Assembly: GCA_021613375.1 (NCBI GenBank)
Contig: CM038703.1
Span: 19,834,194-19,898,193, forward strand
Source of the DNA: Megaleporinus macrocephalus
Lineage: Eukaryota > Chordata > Actinopteri > Characiformes > Anostomidae
Length of the DNA: 64,000 bases
Reading direction: 5' to 3'
In this document: piece after piece, positions 25,166 to 36,855 of the stretch
Layout of the letters: the number at the start of each line of letters is the position of its first letter
How positions within the stretch are numbered: position 1 is the stretch's first letter
Program-made: the position numbers and the translations under genes
Notes under the pieces: generated by a model
Database searches by the model: none
Seen by the model: only the letters and a program-made list of their open reading frames with translations
What the model was told of the DNA's origin: nothing

Positions 25166-26269
25166 ACATTTACCCAATTAAAGCTGTGTTTTTAACACAC
25201 AGCCTACTGCTGTAACAGTGCAATCTCTATATGGAAGTCTCCTCCGGCAGACGACCCACTCCAATAAAGATATGAATATATAATATTCATATATAATATA
25301 AAAAACAACAACTTGTAACTAGTAATTACACACTAATGAAAACATAGTTGTGTTTATAACATTTCATTTCTACTAATAGATCCCCCCTAAATCTGATACG
25401 CCACTCTTTTAAAATGAACATGTACAAAACACTTCTTCTTGACGTATTTCAGAGTGAAACAGGATATTCAGATGGGTGGGATATGATATTATTCATCTGG
25501 ATTGGATTCGATCATGAAAAGCAGGCGCTCTAAAATAACTGTGGACGCTAGTTTGCAGTCATAAAGCGCTACATCAGAATGCATTTAGAGGCGGGCAGAA
25601 GTCCCCACACTTCGATCAAAGATATAATGAATTGTGTTTACCGTGACCAGGGACATGAAATAAGTGGGCAATAAAGACTTTTGATTTCAGGTTGACTTTA
25701 AAAGGACATTCTTGTAAAGTTATTCTTCAAGTTTAAAGAACATCCACGTAAAGTAATGGTTCTATTGCAATTCCATGTTCTCCTAGGACTATACATCCAA
25801 GCCAAGAACCACTTAGAAAGCTTTTTACTTTTACAGTGTAGTTAGAGTGGAATTATGAGAGTGAGTAATTGAAGTGTGGCCTCACCACCAGGCTCTCAGG
25901 GTTAAACCACAAGCTAAGTTACTGCTGAGACGCTTGACAATCTGACATGTGATGTGAGGTAAGCAGAGGTGGTACTCATTACCCTACGCAGTTGCTGGGC
26001 AAAGCACTCATCTAGGCTAAAGACAAAACGTTGTTTTTCCATGCATGAGCCTGCTTAATGCTATATTACCCATTCAAAGCATGACCGCAACATGGTTTTA
26101 AACCTTTGGCATTGACATTTGCACTGCACTAACATGTCTCAGTGGGATTTGTGTTGTTCATTAGCCATGGCATATTAATTGGATCATTTCTTAGATCACT
26201 GGTTGTCATTAAGAGAAGACGCTGAATGTAGTGGAACAGCTCTAACCGCAGGGCTTTTATGTCTGTTTT
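25166..26269. other. Unique stretch
   Basis: No gene or repeat family is recognised. It ends at a short trinucleotide microsatellite. Confidence 0.4.
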
Positions 26270-26295
26270 TCTTCTTCTTCTTCTTCTTCTTCTTC
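26270..26295. repeat. (CTT)n microsatellite
   Basis: This is a short, nearly perfect homopurine/homopyrimidine trinucleotide run, of a type able to form triplex DNA. Confidence 0.95.
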
Positions 26296-27290
26296 AGGTT
26301 TGTGTTTACTGTAACAGCATTTCACAAGCCATAAAACAACATCCAAATCGCACTGAACTTTGATTCAGACCGACAGCAAATTTGATCAGGAACATTTGAG
26401 TCGGCGAGGCATTTTATGTAAGAGTTCCCTTGTGCGTTTTCTAGATGATTCCATCAGGTATGAGCGTGCGTCATTGATTACCCTGTGGCGTGTGCTCTCC
26501 ATATCATTAACTCATACATTGACACCATTTACAAATCGTTCGAGCGGAATAGCAGAATAAAGAGGAACTCGCCGGGCTCCGTTGACAAATAGATGTCAAA
26601 CGAGAACCACAATGCCACGGCGACGAGGCTATTTAGAGCAGAAAGAGGCAGGCCTGAAACGTTGCCCTTATCTCACCATGTCTACCCCTTCTCTCAAAGC
26701 GCTGATCTTCTCCTCATTTTAATAACATGTTACTTCAGCCTTTCAGCCGGGGAAAGGAGATGTTGACAACTTAATATGCTTCCAATAATTCTCTTAAATT
26801 GTTCTGTTGGATTACGGCCCGAGAAACACGCCGAAGCCCATTAATGCATGAACTAGGTTCCCTCTACTTCAGCCGTTCGGCGCCACTAAAGTTATGCAAC
26901 AGCTAATCATTTGGAGTGTTGCTTGATTTATGTGGAAGACGTCCATTTCTGAAATGGAGTGGCTCATGCGGCTGATGATAATGGAAGGTAACATTATAGC
27001 GCAAGACTATATTTAGATATAGTGAGGAAATCAAAGATCATGACTTAATTTGCTGGTCGTTTTCACTAACGTTCAGACGTTAGTGGTGCCATTGGTAACG
27101 ATCAATAGGAGAACACAGTGCGGATCACTGGGCTTACCTTGAAATGGAACGACACGTTTGTTGAAGGAAAAACATGTTGAAGTGAGCTTGTCTCCGAATT
27201 AATTTAGAGCGTCTCCCGCGCCTGTTTCCCTTTGTCTAAAAAAAAAACTCAGTTTGCGACTCATTTGAGAGTGCACCCGCATTGTTTGCA
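26296..27290. other. Candidate conserved noncoding region
   Basis: About 1 kb without microsatellites, transposon ends or long frames, rich in CpG-containing words such as CGTTCGAGCGG and CGCCGAAGCCC and in TAAT cores, in contrast to the AT-rich flanks. In fish gene deserts such islands are often developmental enhancers. That is an inference only; nothing in the sequence proves it. Confidence 0.25.
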
Positions 27291-27859
27291 AATAAATACG
27301 TGGCTGTTATTACAAATTCAAGTACAGCAAAATCAAGAAAAAGCACTTTAACAGGTGTCTGGGCAACAAAAACATGGCTCCTTTCCAGGGAAATGCATTC
27401 TCTGCTTTAATGAAACCTTGCGCCATATGCTTGTTGTTGAGGGACGTACACTTCGCCCAAGAGGAGGTGTTGTTATGCCACGGCCCTGTGATTGCTGCTT
27501 GGGAAGGAGACATTGACTGTGGATACAAGTGGATGATGAATGTTTTTTTTGGATTTAAACTCTTAAAACTATGCAAATACATTTCAGTGCGGACAGAATT
27601 CAGTATACAAAATAATTCCATTGTATTTATTTAATATGTACTGCGCAGGTCAGAGACTATCCTTTATTTGGTTAATTTCCTTTCAAATGGCCTACAAGTT
27701 CAAGGAAACATTTCTGAAGGTATTAGATACACAAGTATTAATTTATGTACTGAAAATAAAAACAAATTTTTTATGTGCAATATGTACTTTTTAAAAGATG
27801 TACTTTTTAAAAGAAGTGGCATTTCAGAGAACACATCCAAACATGGTCTGCTTGCAACA
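27291..27859. other. Stretch with overlapping opposite-strand frames, not supported as a gene
   Basis: The frames at 27310-27621 (minus) and 27374-27634 (plus) cover the same bases. Neither shows a recognisable domain or splice context, and no repeat signature is seen. Confidence 0.35.
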
Positions 27860-28135
27860 CTGCGTGTCACTCTGTAAAGCTTAAACTAATAATTTGGTGG
27901 TGGATTTGGTGGGGTTTACAGAACCACGCCATATATCTTAACATATTAATGTCACACACCCAAGCTAAAAAGAAAGGTTCGACATCAATAGTAGATCATT
28001 CAGATTCAGAGTCAGATTCATCTGCTTGTGGGATTCTAAAACACAACCCATGCTACTAAATGTTCTTCCACACATTGTGTGAAGTTACATATTTCCACCA
28101 GAGAGGTCTCCAAATCCTACATAGTCTTACTTTAA
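27860..28135. repeat. Unclassified dispersed repeat, copy A
   Basis: Two blocks recur in the same order at 32878-33290: GTCACTCTGTAAAGCTTAAA (here near 27866) and CAGAGAGGTCTCCAAATC (here near 28098). The intervening sequence has diverged. Because both blocks and their order are shared, the two regions are probably copies of one interspersed element. The plus-strand frame 28060-28314 starts inside it and is not supported. Confidence 0.5.
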
Positions 28136-29289
28136 AGCTTTTATGTTTAAGAGATAAGAGAACATCAGGCTTCACTCTTGCTTCAGATCAGAAGAAATCC
28201 ACGTGTTTCTGTCCATACTTCTCTGCTATGGGTCTGAAAGGATGTGCAGCAGCCAAGCTAAGTAGTTACAGCAATGGACAGACCACCCCAGAGTCTAGAC
28301 TTCAACATCATTGACTGTTTGCGATTCCTTGCCATTCCTGGTCAGTCGTGACTCCTAAAATGAATCCTTGTATGTGTGAATAGATTTCTCTGAGATTTCT
28401 TTGAAAAAGACTGTGACACAGCACCGTATGTCATATCAGTGGTGTCATGTCATGCTGCATTGGTCTTTATTTTAGATTTAGACACCTCCTACTTTTGCTT
28501 TAGCCTCATTAGGCTCGTTTTCTGTTTGAACACGTGGAAAGAAGCTAAAGTATTCAATGTCGATCGATGCCTGAGCACCATTTGGAAGCCCTACTTAATG
28601 CAAGCCGAGCCGACCCTATTTACCGCTGTGTTACGCAACACCAGAAAGCACACGAAAGCGAAAGCACAAAAAGAATCATTTTTAAATACTAGAAACATGT
28701 TTAATTGTTTAAGATGTTTAATTATGCATCTGTCATAGCTCCGTAGCTTGTTGTCATAGCGCGCTTTGGCAACTAAGTGCATGAGTGAATAAATGAGGTA
28801 TCAAGGTAACCTCAGCTTTATGCAAATACAAGAACTGAATATTGAGGGGTTTGATGAATATTTCATACAGGCTTTGTGTCACCAGTGGAAGTGGAGCTGT
28901 CTGGGTGAAGCTATTTTAGCTACACGAACTGCTGATGATAAAGACGATCACTGAATCATAGCCACAGGTATCTATTAGAAGTTTTTCTCAAACAGCAGAT
29001 ACTAAAATGAGGCGCACCGGTGGTCCTTTGGGCTGTGTCTCATAAACAGATGCCTTTTTGTTTAAGGAGGCCGTATAGAACAAGCTTATTTTCATTTAAT
29101 AAAAAAAAAGGATATTATGCAGGACTGCTATGATACATTTATGTCAGTTCAGCTGACCACATTTACATTCTTAAGCATTTAGCACCATGCATTTGCCTAA
29201 TGGAAATAATGTGGTGCTGACAATGTGCATTACTGGGCCATAACTAAATGCAAACTGTTTAGCAAGTGAAGTCTTAAATACAAGCAATT
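28136..29289. other. Unique stretch
   Basis: No gene is supported. The frames at 28439-28738 (plus) and 28591-28782 (minus) overlap. No known repeat is recognised. Confidence 0.35.
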
Positions 29290-29960
29290 CATTACAAGCA
29301 ATTAATTAGCCTTATTATGGCCATATTATGGCTTTCGACACAGCGGTCCCACTTTGCGGAGGGAAGTATCTCATTTGCTTTTGATTTACAAAATCAGCAC
29401 ACTAACCTGAGAGGTCTATTAAGCCGCTCTTCCTTTAAAGGAACATCGCTATGCAGTGTGCTGCCATTGTTCTCTAGACAATCCATGCACGGCTCTGTTT
29501 GTGGCTGTACGTCTAGAGTTTGGCTGGCGTACAAGAAAAGTGGAATGCGTCACTGAAAGACTGAAAAAAAAAATCCACTCAGTGCACAAGTTCCAACCTG
29601 TCTGCTTGATTTGTACTGACAAGTCACTTCATGCTAACGCATTAGCCTCCTGAGGCTTCCGGAGGGACAGTCATTCATTACCAATAGACAGGTTTTAATA
29701 GAGGGCGGGGAGCTGTAAGGTGATACAGGGAGACTGCTAAATATAAAAAAAACATTACTGATGTTCCCCACTCAGCCACGCCGCCGCTCTCCACACAGAT
29801 GAGAAGTTCGCTGTGAGGGAATTATTAATGACAATAGCTTGATCATGTTGATTCTGTCATTAAAAGTTAAGGGGTACATTTGGAACTTTACACGAAGGCC
29901 GCTCCGCAGCGATATCAAACAGCATGCTTAATTGCAGGGAAAGAGGGAAAAACACAAGTA
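29290..29960. other. Candidate conserved noncoding region
   Basis: The stretch is low in simple repeats and carries homeodomain-type TAAT/ATTA words (for example AATTAATTAG near 29301) and a GC-richer core near 29640-29810. No transposon ends were seen. Plus-strand frames at 29317-29653 have no domain. A regulatory role is inferred and unproven. Confidence 0.25.
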
Positions 29961-30486
29961 GGTGTACTGTAGACACAATTTAGCTTAAAAAAAGATAACT
30001 GTCCGAAAAAATTCAGTCGGGCACCAAACACTAAGATAATAGGACAACAATCTGTGTCTTTTATTGGCTTAGCTCTAAAGACCCTGCGGTTATATTATTT
30101 GCAGTAAAAAAGTAAAAATATTAAATTATTCTTTCAGTGGGCTTCTTATACAGACACATTGTAAAACTTATACTTAGCTTGCCTGCCTTGCATTTTAGAT
30201 GTGCTTTAGATGGACACATATATATTTAGATATACTAGGAGTACTGAAACAAGCAGCATTTTATCAAGAACATCATCCTTTCGGAAGACATTCTCTTGAA
30301 ATCTCTTTTAGTGGTGAACAAAGATGTATTTTCATAATATGGCAGTGATGTTGTAGTCAAGACCACTAGAGGTTGAGACCTGGACTCATTAAGTTCCAAT
30401 TAATACCCAAACAGATACATGAGAAACATCACTCAATATAATATTTTATATGTAGCAACATTTTACATTCTAAAATATAAAACCTA

Positions 30487-30489
<3 letters not shown>
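29961..30489. other. AT-rich stretch
   Basis: Nothing is recognised here. It leads into the ATT microsatellite. Confidence 0.4.

Positions 30490-30546
<57 letters not shown>
30490..30546. repeat. (ATT)19 microsatellite
   Basis: This is a perfect ATT run of 57 bp. It lies immediately upstream of the LINE fragment. Confidence 0.97.
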
Positions 30547-30547
<1 letters not shown>

Positions 30548-30699
30548 GTCTTATAGACTTCAATTTTGCACCGTAATGCTTGGAAGCAAATGATGGTGAG
30601 GTTATTCTCTGTATTTATTCTCAAAAAAGAACTGCACTGCTGTCGAGTGCAAATCTGTGCAATAGGTGATGCAGACAGCCTAGTACATCACCAGGGTTC

Positions 30700-31090
30700 A
30701 GCTCCCAAACCTCCTGGATTTGTACAGCAGCCGCTGTCTGAGGAAGACCAGGCCAGGATTCTAAAGGACTCCGCCCACCCAACTACGGTCTGTTCTCACA
30801 GCTGCAGAGCGACAGGAGGCATAAAGTCTAGAACCAGCCAGTTCCAAGACAGCTTCTTTACTCAGGCTAACAGACTGCTGAACAGCCAGCAGTACTGGAA
30901 TATCAGTCAAGGGGCCTGTCACTACACCTCCTACCTGAATCATCATCATGATCTCCATGGACAGTCCACACCACACCCAAACCTAATTACAGACTCACTC
31001 TGCATTTCACTGCATTACTCATACTTTAATCTAGCAAATCCACTCCTGCACATATGGACTGACCTCTTTTACATCTTCTATCTAGCATAA
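30700..31090 (+). pseudogene. CR1/L2-like LINE ORF2 C-terminal fragment
   Basis: The plus-strand frame that opens at 30566 contains, at about residues 63-72, ARILKDSAHP, and at residues 89-106, RTSQFQDSFFTQANRLLN. This order (RI..D..HP, then a basic stretch RTS.F..SFF..A..LLN) is the C-terminus that follows the reverse transcriptase domain in many fish CR1/L2-type LINEs. The RT and endonuclease domains are absent, so the copy is 5' truncated. The frame continues past the usual LINE stop, and the first 55 or so residues look unrelated. It is a dead element, not a host gene. Confidence 0.7.
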
Positions 31091-31318
31091 TAAACTGAAT
31101 ATATGGAAAAGTATATATATATAAAACTTAAACTACTTATACTATTGATTTTGATTTGAAGTGAAAAGTCACCAGGCTGCAAAGACATCTGGTTTTATTA
31201 TTAAATCAAAACAATTATAATAAAAATCTGCTGATATGCCCTCAGAGGATCTTTAAATTTTGGAAAACTGACATTCACAAACAAATAACACCCAGTTTAG
31301 CTATCATATATATATATC

Positions 31319-31319
31319 G

Positions 31320-31349
<30 letters not shown>
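31319..31349. repeat. (GTAT)n microsatellite
   Basis: This is a short perfect tetranucleotide run of about 31 bp. Confidence 0.95.
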
Positions 31350-31351
<2 letters not shown>

Positions 31352-31468
31352 ATATCTGAATTGCTTTCAAGGCCAGTAGTGTTCTGGTAATGCGGAAATC
31401 AGAGGTGGCTCACTTCCTCACGGAAGTTTATTGTTTTGCAGTTTGTCATTTATATATAGCCTATATAT

Positions 31469-31814
31469 ATTGTAATGCTGTATGTCATTATGACGTGTTG
31501 GGCATTTTACTGTTACATTGTATCAAGCCAGATGGCAATCAATCGTATTATATACTTATCTACTTCATAATAGTTAGGTTTATAATCACTGACTATATAA
31601 ATATATATAATCTGTGATGTCAGTTATTATGAATTTGATTATGGCAATCGATCTTATTATATACTTATCTACTTCATAATAGTCAGTGATGAACTTATCT
31701 ATTATGAAGTAGATAAGTATATAATAAATTCATAATAAGATCGATTGCCATCTAGTTTGATATAATGTAACAGTAAAATGGCCAACACATCGTAATGACA
31801 TACAGCATTACAAT
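31469..31814. mobile_element. Palindromic fold-back element
   Basis: The outer arms are reverse complements: 31469 onward (ATTGTAATGCTGTATGTCAT, then TTTTACTGTTACATT) pairs with sequence ending at 31814 (ATGACATACAGCATTACAAT), over roughly 105-120 bp at about 90 percent identity by eye. A second palindrome lies inside: CTTATCTACTTCATAATAG near 31667 and CTATTATGAAGTAGATAAG near 31701. The transcript of either strand would fold into a long hairpin. It has no coding capacity. It could be a MITE or a fold-back element; a target duplication is not evident in the AT-rich flanks. Confidence 0.8.
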
Positions 31815-32877
31815 CTTCACCCATCTGTGGAAGCTGAGAGCTTGCCGATGATAGAGCTTGCGCCTCATTGGCTAGAACATTGGTGTCAGTTCTTGTGAGC
31901 TAAAGCATTGCAAATGCTTTGTATTCATTAAACACACCTAATTCCACTCATTAGCCAATTAGCAAGATCTTCTTGAATTGATATGTTAGAAGAGGGAAAA
32001 TACTAATCTCCACACAGCTGTTGCCTGGAAGAAACCCATTTTGACACGACTGGGTTAGAAGCTCTGTTGACAGCAAACACAAACTGTAGTGGATGCTATT
32101 AAGATGTGTAGTGTTTGTGTTTTATCATTTTGATGGCTCCTTGCAATTGGCTGCTCTTGCCAACTGCCAATAACTCTAGTTGAGGTCTGTGCTTCTCTGT
32201 ATTCTCTATACGATTATTAAAATGGAATTTTCTACCTCTATATGTATGTGAACTTTTGTGTTAATTTAGGTGTCAGTACTCAGTTCTGTCTTGGAGAAAT
32301 TTAGCAAGGTTTATCAATGTTCTGAGTTTTCTTCATTTGTGAATAATGGCCCTCGCTGGGATTCATTAGATTTCTATGCTTTTGTCTCGCATGTATATTT
32401 GAAGCTCTTTTAAACATGGCATAATGTGCTGCTTTTTAAGATCTTCTAGCCTTTAAGTGATGTTTTGATTAAACAGGTCTGGTAGGAATCATGAAGTTGA
32501 AAACAATAATCTATTGAACATAGGGAGAAGTGAACAGCATTTCTCTTTCAATATATGAAATCATTTTATCATATTTATCATTTTTATCATTTGTGTTTTC
32601 AGTCATAACAAGCTCCGGTAAAGCATTATGGGCGCTCTCATAGTGATAGCTATTTGCTGATTCACAAAGAGTAAATGTATATACCCTGTGTCTGTGTGGA
32701 TTTATCCTAGTCAATACAAACACAATTACAGGTCTAATAGCTTTAAAAAGCTACTATTATATTATATTGTAACATATTTAAAAAGAATGGGCTGAAACAT
32801 CTTTAGTAAAACTATGTAGTCCCAAATTGTTTTTTTTTTTTAAATGTAAAGCAGGCTAAAATATGCTGTGTCGGCAC
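31815..32877. other. Unique AT-rich stretch
   Basis: No gene or known repeat is recognised. Confidence 0.4.
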
Positions 32878-33280
32878 TGCTGGAAGTCACCCTGTAAAGC
32901 CTAAATAATCATGTAAAAGTCAGAGGCATCAGGTCAGATTTCTTGGGAGTTTTCTCACGGCTTTCTAAATTAATTTCACATGCACAGTCTCCAAAAAAAA
33001 AAAAAAAGGCCCAGCTAGATATTTAGATCACAAATGCAAAATCAACATTTTACTGATAAAGCTGTGATGTCAGAAACTGATGGTGAACTTGTATCTTTGG
33101 AGGACAAGACCTTTACCAGTTTTCTCTTCAAATACGCTTTCAACATGCCTGCAATCATCAGATTCATGATTCTCTGAAGCATCGCTCACATTATATATTA
33201 AATTCATAAATTTGCTTAAGGTTGTTGCATGCAATTACATATTTTGACCAGAGAGGTCTCCAAATCTTAAGGATCTTATT
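32878..33280. repeat. Unclassified dispersed repeat, copy B (interrupted)
   Basis: It shares GTCACCCTGTAAAGCCTAAA (near 32887) and CAGAGAGGTCTCCAAATC (near 33250) with copy A at 27860-28135, in the same order. A SINE is inserted at about 33290, close to the end of the shared region. Confidence 0.5.
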
Positions 33281-33609
33281 AAGTTTAAATATTTATTTAT
33301 GCATTCATCTTCTAACCCCCTTATCCTTTTGGGTTAAAGGGGGGTGCTTGAGCCTATCCCAGCGCTCATTGGGCAGAAGGCAGGAAACACCCTGGACAGG
33401 CCATCAGTCCATCATAGGGCAGACACATACACTCACACCTAAAGACACCAGAACACCTGAATACATGTATTTAGACTAAGGGGCACAGGTAGAACATGAA
33501 AATGCCACACAGAAAGGACCCTGATCGCACGGCCAGGGAATCAAATGCAGGCACGTCTTGCTGTGAGGCAACAGTGCTACCCGTTGCACCAGTGTGTCCA
33601 AGTTAAAAC
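33281..33609 (-). mobile_element. tRNA-derived SINE, minus strand, nested
   Basis: On the minus strand the element begins with a tRNA-like head: a box-A-like TGGTGCAACGGGTAGCAC, then CTCACAGCAAGA and a box-B-like TTTGATTCCC. A body follows with GGGTCCTTTCTGTGTGG, and it ends in a GAAGATGAATGC tail region. It is the same family as the copy at 1536-1826 but with the head preserved. Flanks AAGTTTAAAT (33281-33290) and AAGTTAAAAC (33600-33609) look like an aged target duplication. The plus-strand frame 33222-33479 runs through it and is not a gene. Confidence 0.8.
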
Positions 33610-34574
33610 AACAATTCTTTTTATAGTGTAGATATTCAGATGCAGAGCCTAACTGATGCAGTGCTACTGGGGGATTTAAAGATGAATGGCAATATGATGT
33701 ACAGCTGAGATTTAGCTTACGGCATGTCGTTTATGACGTTCATGTATGTAAGTGATTTGAATTAGGCACATTCATACTGTACATCGAAAGCTACAACTGT
33801 GTGTCAAATTCAGTTTTGCATGGGCGGATTCCTGCCATGGTTTTCTATGGGACGATGAAACAGAGCTGAGTAAATCCTATTGCAATAGTTGTGACAAATT
33901 AGGTACAGCCCCCGAGCTTCCTGCCTCATAAGAGCCGTGATGAACAGCACATGAGAGATGCAAGTCTGCACTATGCCATCTTGTAATTTATCACCAGCAA
34001 ATATGAGCATCAGGCTTTTGCAAGCTTGTATTCGTCTAAGTGCTTTTCAGACAAGCTCTTGGCCTAAATGTATATGCACTGCAAACAGAATGTGGGAACA
34101 TCATCGGTATACTTAGAAAAATTGAGGGTGGGATGCATGTTGCTTGCACAGGGCAGCCACTGAGAGGTCCATAATGATAAATCAAAGTCAAGGTCCTTTG
34201 TTTGTTATGTTGCAACCTCATAAATTCAGGGCCTACGGACATGACCACTGTTTTATCCATCTACCAGGCCATGAGTATATTTTCCAACCACAGTTCAGCT
34301 ACTCTGAAATTGTTACTTAATGGGAGACTGTGTTCTTTACTTTTAATGTAAGTTAATGTAAATATAATGTATTCCAAGCTATATTGGAACATTGCTATTG
34401 GTCCCTTCATCACTAAACTTTCAAACAAAGTAAAAGGTGAGAAGATACTGTGCTATGCAAAAGTTAGAGACCACTCTTTATTTTTTTAACTTCCAATCAA
34501 AACAGCAATTAAGTACAATTGTTTTATTTTTCATCATCAGGATAAAAGCAGGAAACATATATTTCATATAAAAA
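33610..34574. other. Mostly unique; remnant of a DNA-element end near 34450
   Basis: No gene is supported. At about 34452 the words CTATGCAAAAGTTAGAGACC resemble the terminal text of a common fish DNA transposon, but its partner end was not found. Confidence 0.35.
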
Positions 34575-35441
34575 CACTGTGCCCACTCACTGTCCACAGT
34601 AACAAACATGCCTACCTTGCAGCTCCACCTTGTAAAATCAGATGTAAAATCAGAGACAGTAGCTCATTTGCTACCACACAGTTTGTGTTGGTCATCCTGT
34701 TGAACAGTGGTACTAGAATTCATTAAGGTCCAGTTATAGGAAATTTCTTCAGGCCAAGGTATGGACAGTTATCATTTCCAACTGTATGATTCAGTACCAT
34801 ATCCTACATATGGAAGTAAGCTATTAGACCTATCAGCTTTTTATGTCATCAGCAAATGAAAGAACAAAAACACATTACAATTACCGCTCAGTTTATTTCA
34901 CCTACATTTATTGTTTTAAATGCTGAACTGAATTAATTATATATAAAACTTAAAATTAAATCTGTTTTCCTCACTTTAGGTAAAAATAAACACTGAATTA
35001 AAAAATGCATTAAAATTAAATCGTTCTCAATAGTTTATTGGTTCGGGTCCACATTGGACAACATCTCGGTCCGGACCTGGACTATAAGTGACCTCTGCTC
35101 TAAACCTACATCAGTGGTTACAGGACTCTGGACTCCCAGGACACTGTTGGCTGGATGCTGCTAGTTGATGAACTATTATCAGCCCAGCAGAGACACTGAG
35201 AAGTTCTAAAACTACTGCTGTGTCTGGTCCACTCACACAAGCACAACACACTGTGCTGCATTGTTGAGAATGACTTACCTCCCTAATAGTACCTGCTCTG
35301 TGGTGGTCCTGTGGGGCTTCTGACTATTAAAGAATAGGGTAAAAGGGGATGAACAATTGCAATAGTTGTGACTACGCTCTGTAAGTAGAGCTTACAGTGT
35401 GTGTAGATATAAGCTGGTGGTTTTAATGTTCTGGCTGATTG
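34575..35441. mobile_element. Fold-back interspersed element, left-truncated, host of a hAT insertion
   Basis: The segments 34575-34696 and 35106-35441 match consecutive parts of the family seen at 60610-61060 and 61975-62592 (for example CAGTTTGTGTTGGTCATCCT and, after the interruption, CATCAGTGGTTACAGGA). The right end GGTTTTAATGTTCTGGCTGA corresponds to the terminal repeat CAGCCATAACATTAAAAC of the copy at 61981. The left terminus is missing. The element is non-coding. A hAT element sits inside it. Confidence 0.75.
34697..35105. mobile_element. hAT non-autonomous element, copy 1, nested
   Basis: The insert 34705-35097 starts CAGTGGT and ends GACCTCTG. It shares long blocks with the copy at 36864-37562, such as TTTTATGTCATCAGCA, AAATGCTGAACTGAAT and CATTGGACAAC. 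The target can be read from uninterrupted relatives near 60960 and 62291 as GTCATC-CTCTAGTC-CTTCATCAG. The 8-bp flanks are now CTGTTGAA on the left and CTCTAAAC on the right, both decayed from CTCTAGTC. It has no transposase. Confidence 0.8.
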
Positions 35442-35445
35442 AAAC

Positions 35446-36855
35446 AAAGAAGCTGTTTTTGACTTTTTTAGTGTTGTCATATTCACTCTGGAAAGTACTT
35501 TTACAAAAAGGTGCAGAAAAAATCATTGCATTTATCAATATCAATAATTAGAGCTGGTCTTTTGTGGGTTGAGTAATTTAATTACGCCTGTGCCGTTTTA
35601 GGAGAGCGTAAATTAGAGCATGGAAAATCATGCTGGCACTTTAGGGCAGCTACAAACAGGTGAAATCAAACATGATGTTCCTGTTCAGTGGGCGCATTAA
35701 ATTGACAGATTTATCCTCCTTCTGTCAGACAGGCCCTGGACACTAAGTACACTTGAGAAAATCGCAGCTCGCCGTGTTCAGCTTAGCAGAGAATCTTCTC
35801 AAAACAGACCCGGGACTAAAGCAAACACAGCAAGGGACTGCCACACAGGTCCCAGAGCAACAGTACGTCACACACACTCTCTCACACACACACTGATGGC
35901 CTGATGCCTTTGTGACTCCCATTTCCAAACTGCTGTCGCTAATTTTCTGGAGCTGGGCAGGAAAATTAAAATCAGGCTTGCGAGGATCTTGATCTGCTGA
36001 GTAACACAAATTCCTAGCGTCCCACCGGGGAAGATTGCGCTCATTCGAGGAGCCTGTGTATGGAAACGCTGCTCAGCTATATCTGGAATGTGGGATTTCA
36101 GTGCATTTGAGTGTAAATAATTTACTACTAGATAAAGATGGGCCAGGCAAATCCAGAAGAGCATTCAGCAACTCTACTCCATCTCTGTAGATGCAAGCCG
36201 CATGTGAGTGGATGCATGTGTAAGTGCTGTCGGTTCTGACCTCTGGCACCAATACGGAATGTGTTTTCTCACAATATCATGTCTTCTGCTTGTGACTTGT
36301 ATAGCTTGTTCAAAAATCTCTATCCATCATTTTTCTTTTATCTTCTTACTTATCAAAGCATAAGTGTCTTTTCCAGTGAGACCAATTTGGTGTTCTCACA
36401 AAGCTTGAGTTTATTTCTGGGATTCCAGTGGTAGGGCTAGCTTTGGTCAGGGATGTATTTCTTTTCCAACACTAAAGTCTCCAGTATTACCTGCAATGCT
36501 TTTTCATTGTCCAGTTTGAACATCCAGAAATATTGTTGTTTACAGTTTTCTGGTCTCTGTTCATAGACACAAATAATGCCTTTTGGAGATCTTTTCAAGC
36601 TCCATCATCCTTATTCAGCTGAGTGCCAATCTGTGTCACAGTTCTTGACTACTGGATCCTTGGTTGTTAATAATTGATCAAAGTAGCTGAAAGCTGTCCC
36701 CTATATCTCCATCTTCATCATCACTGATAAAGTCAAGGGTCTTTACCGTTTTCTTCTTCATATAGAGATGACGTCTCATCTTTTCTTTTAAGGTCTTTCA
36801 CATCTTCCTGATTTTCCAATAGGAGCAAATGTGGACAGGGTACACAACTCCATTA
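35446..36855. other. Unique stretch with candidate regulatory island
   Basis: The part 35540-36180 has mixed composition and motifs such as AATAATTAGAGC and TAATTTAATTACG, with no transposon signature. Overlapping minus-strand frames at 35743-36164 have no recognisable domain. The part 36180-36855 is T- and C-rich on the plus strand and might be a heavily decayed minus-strand coding fragment of a retroelement, which I could not establish. Confidence 0.3.

Noticed and set aside
30566..31090. 174-codon frame as a host gene
   Set aside because: Residues about 63-106 match the C-terminus typical of fish LINE ORF2; it is a truncated retroelement.
36180..36855. Possible minus-strand coding fragment of a retroelement
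   Set aside because: Stops are too frequent and no domain order can be recognised; composition alone is not enough.
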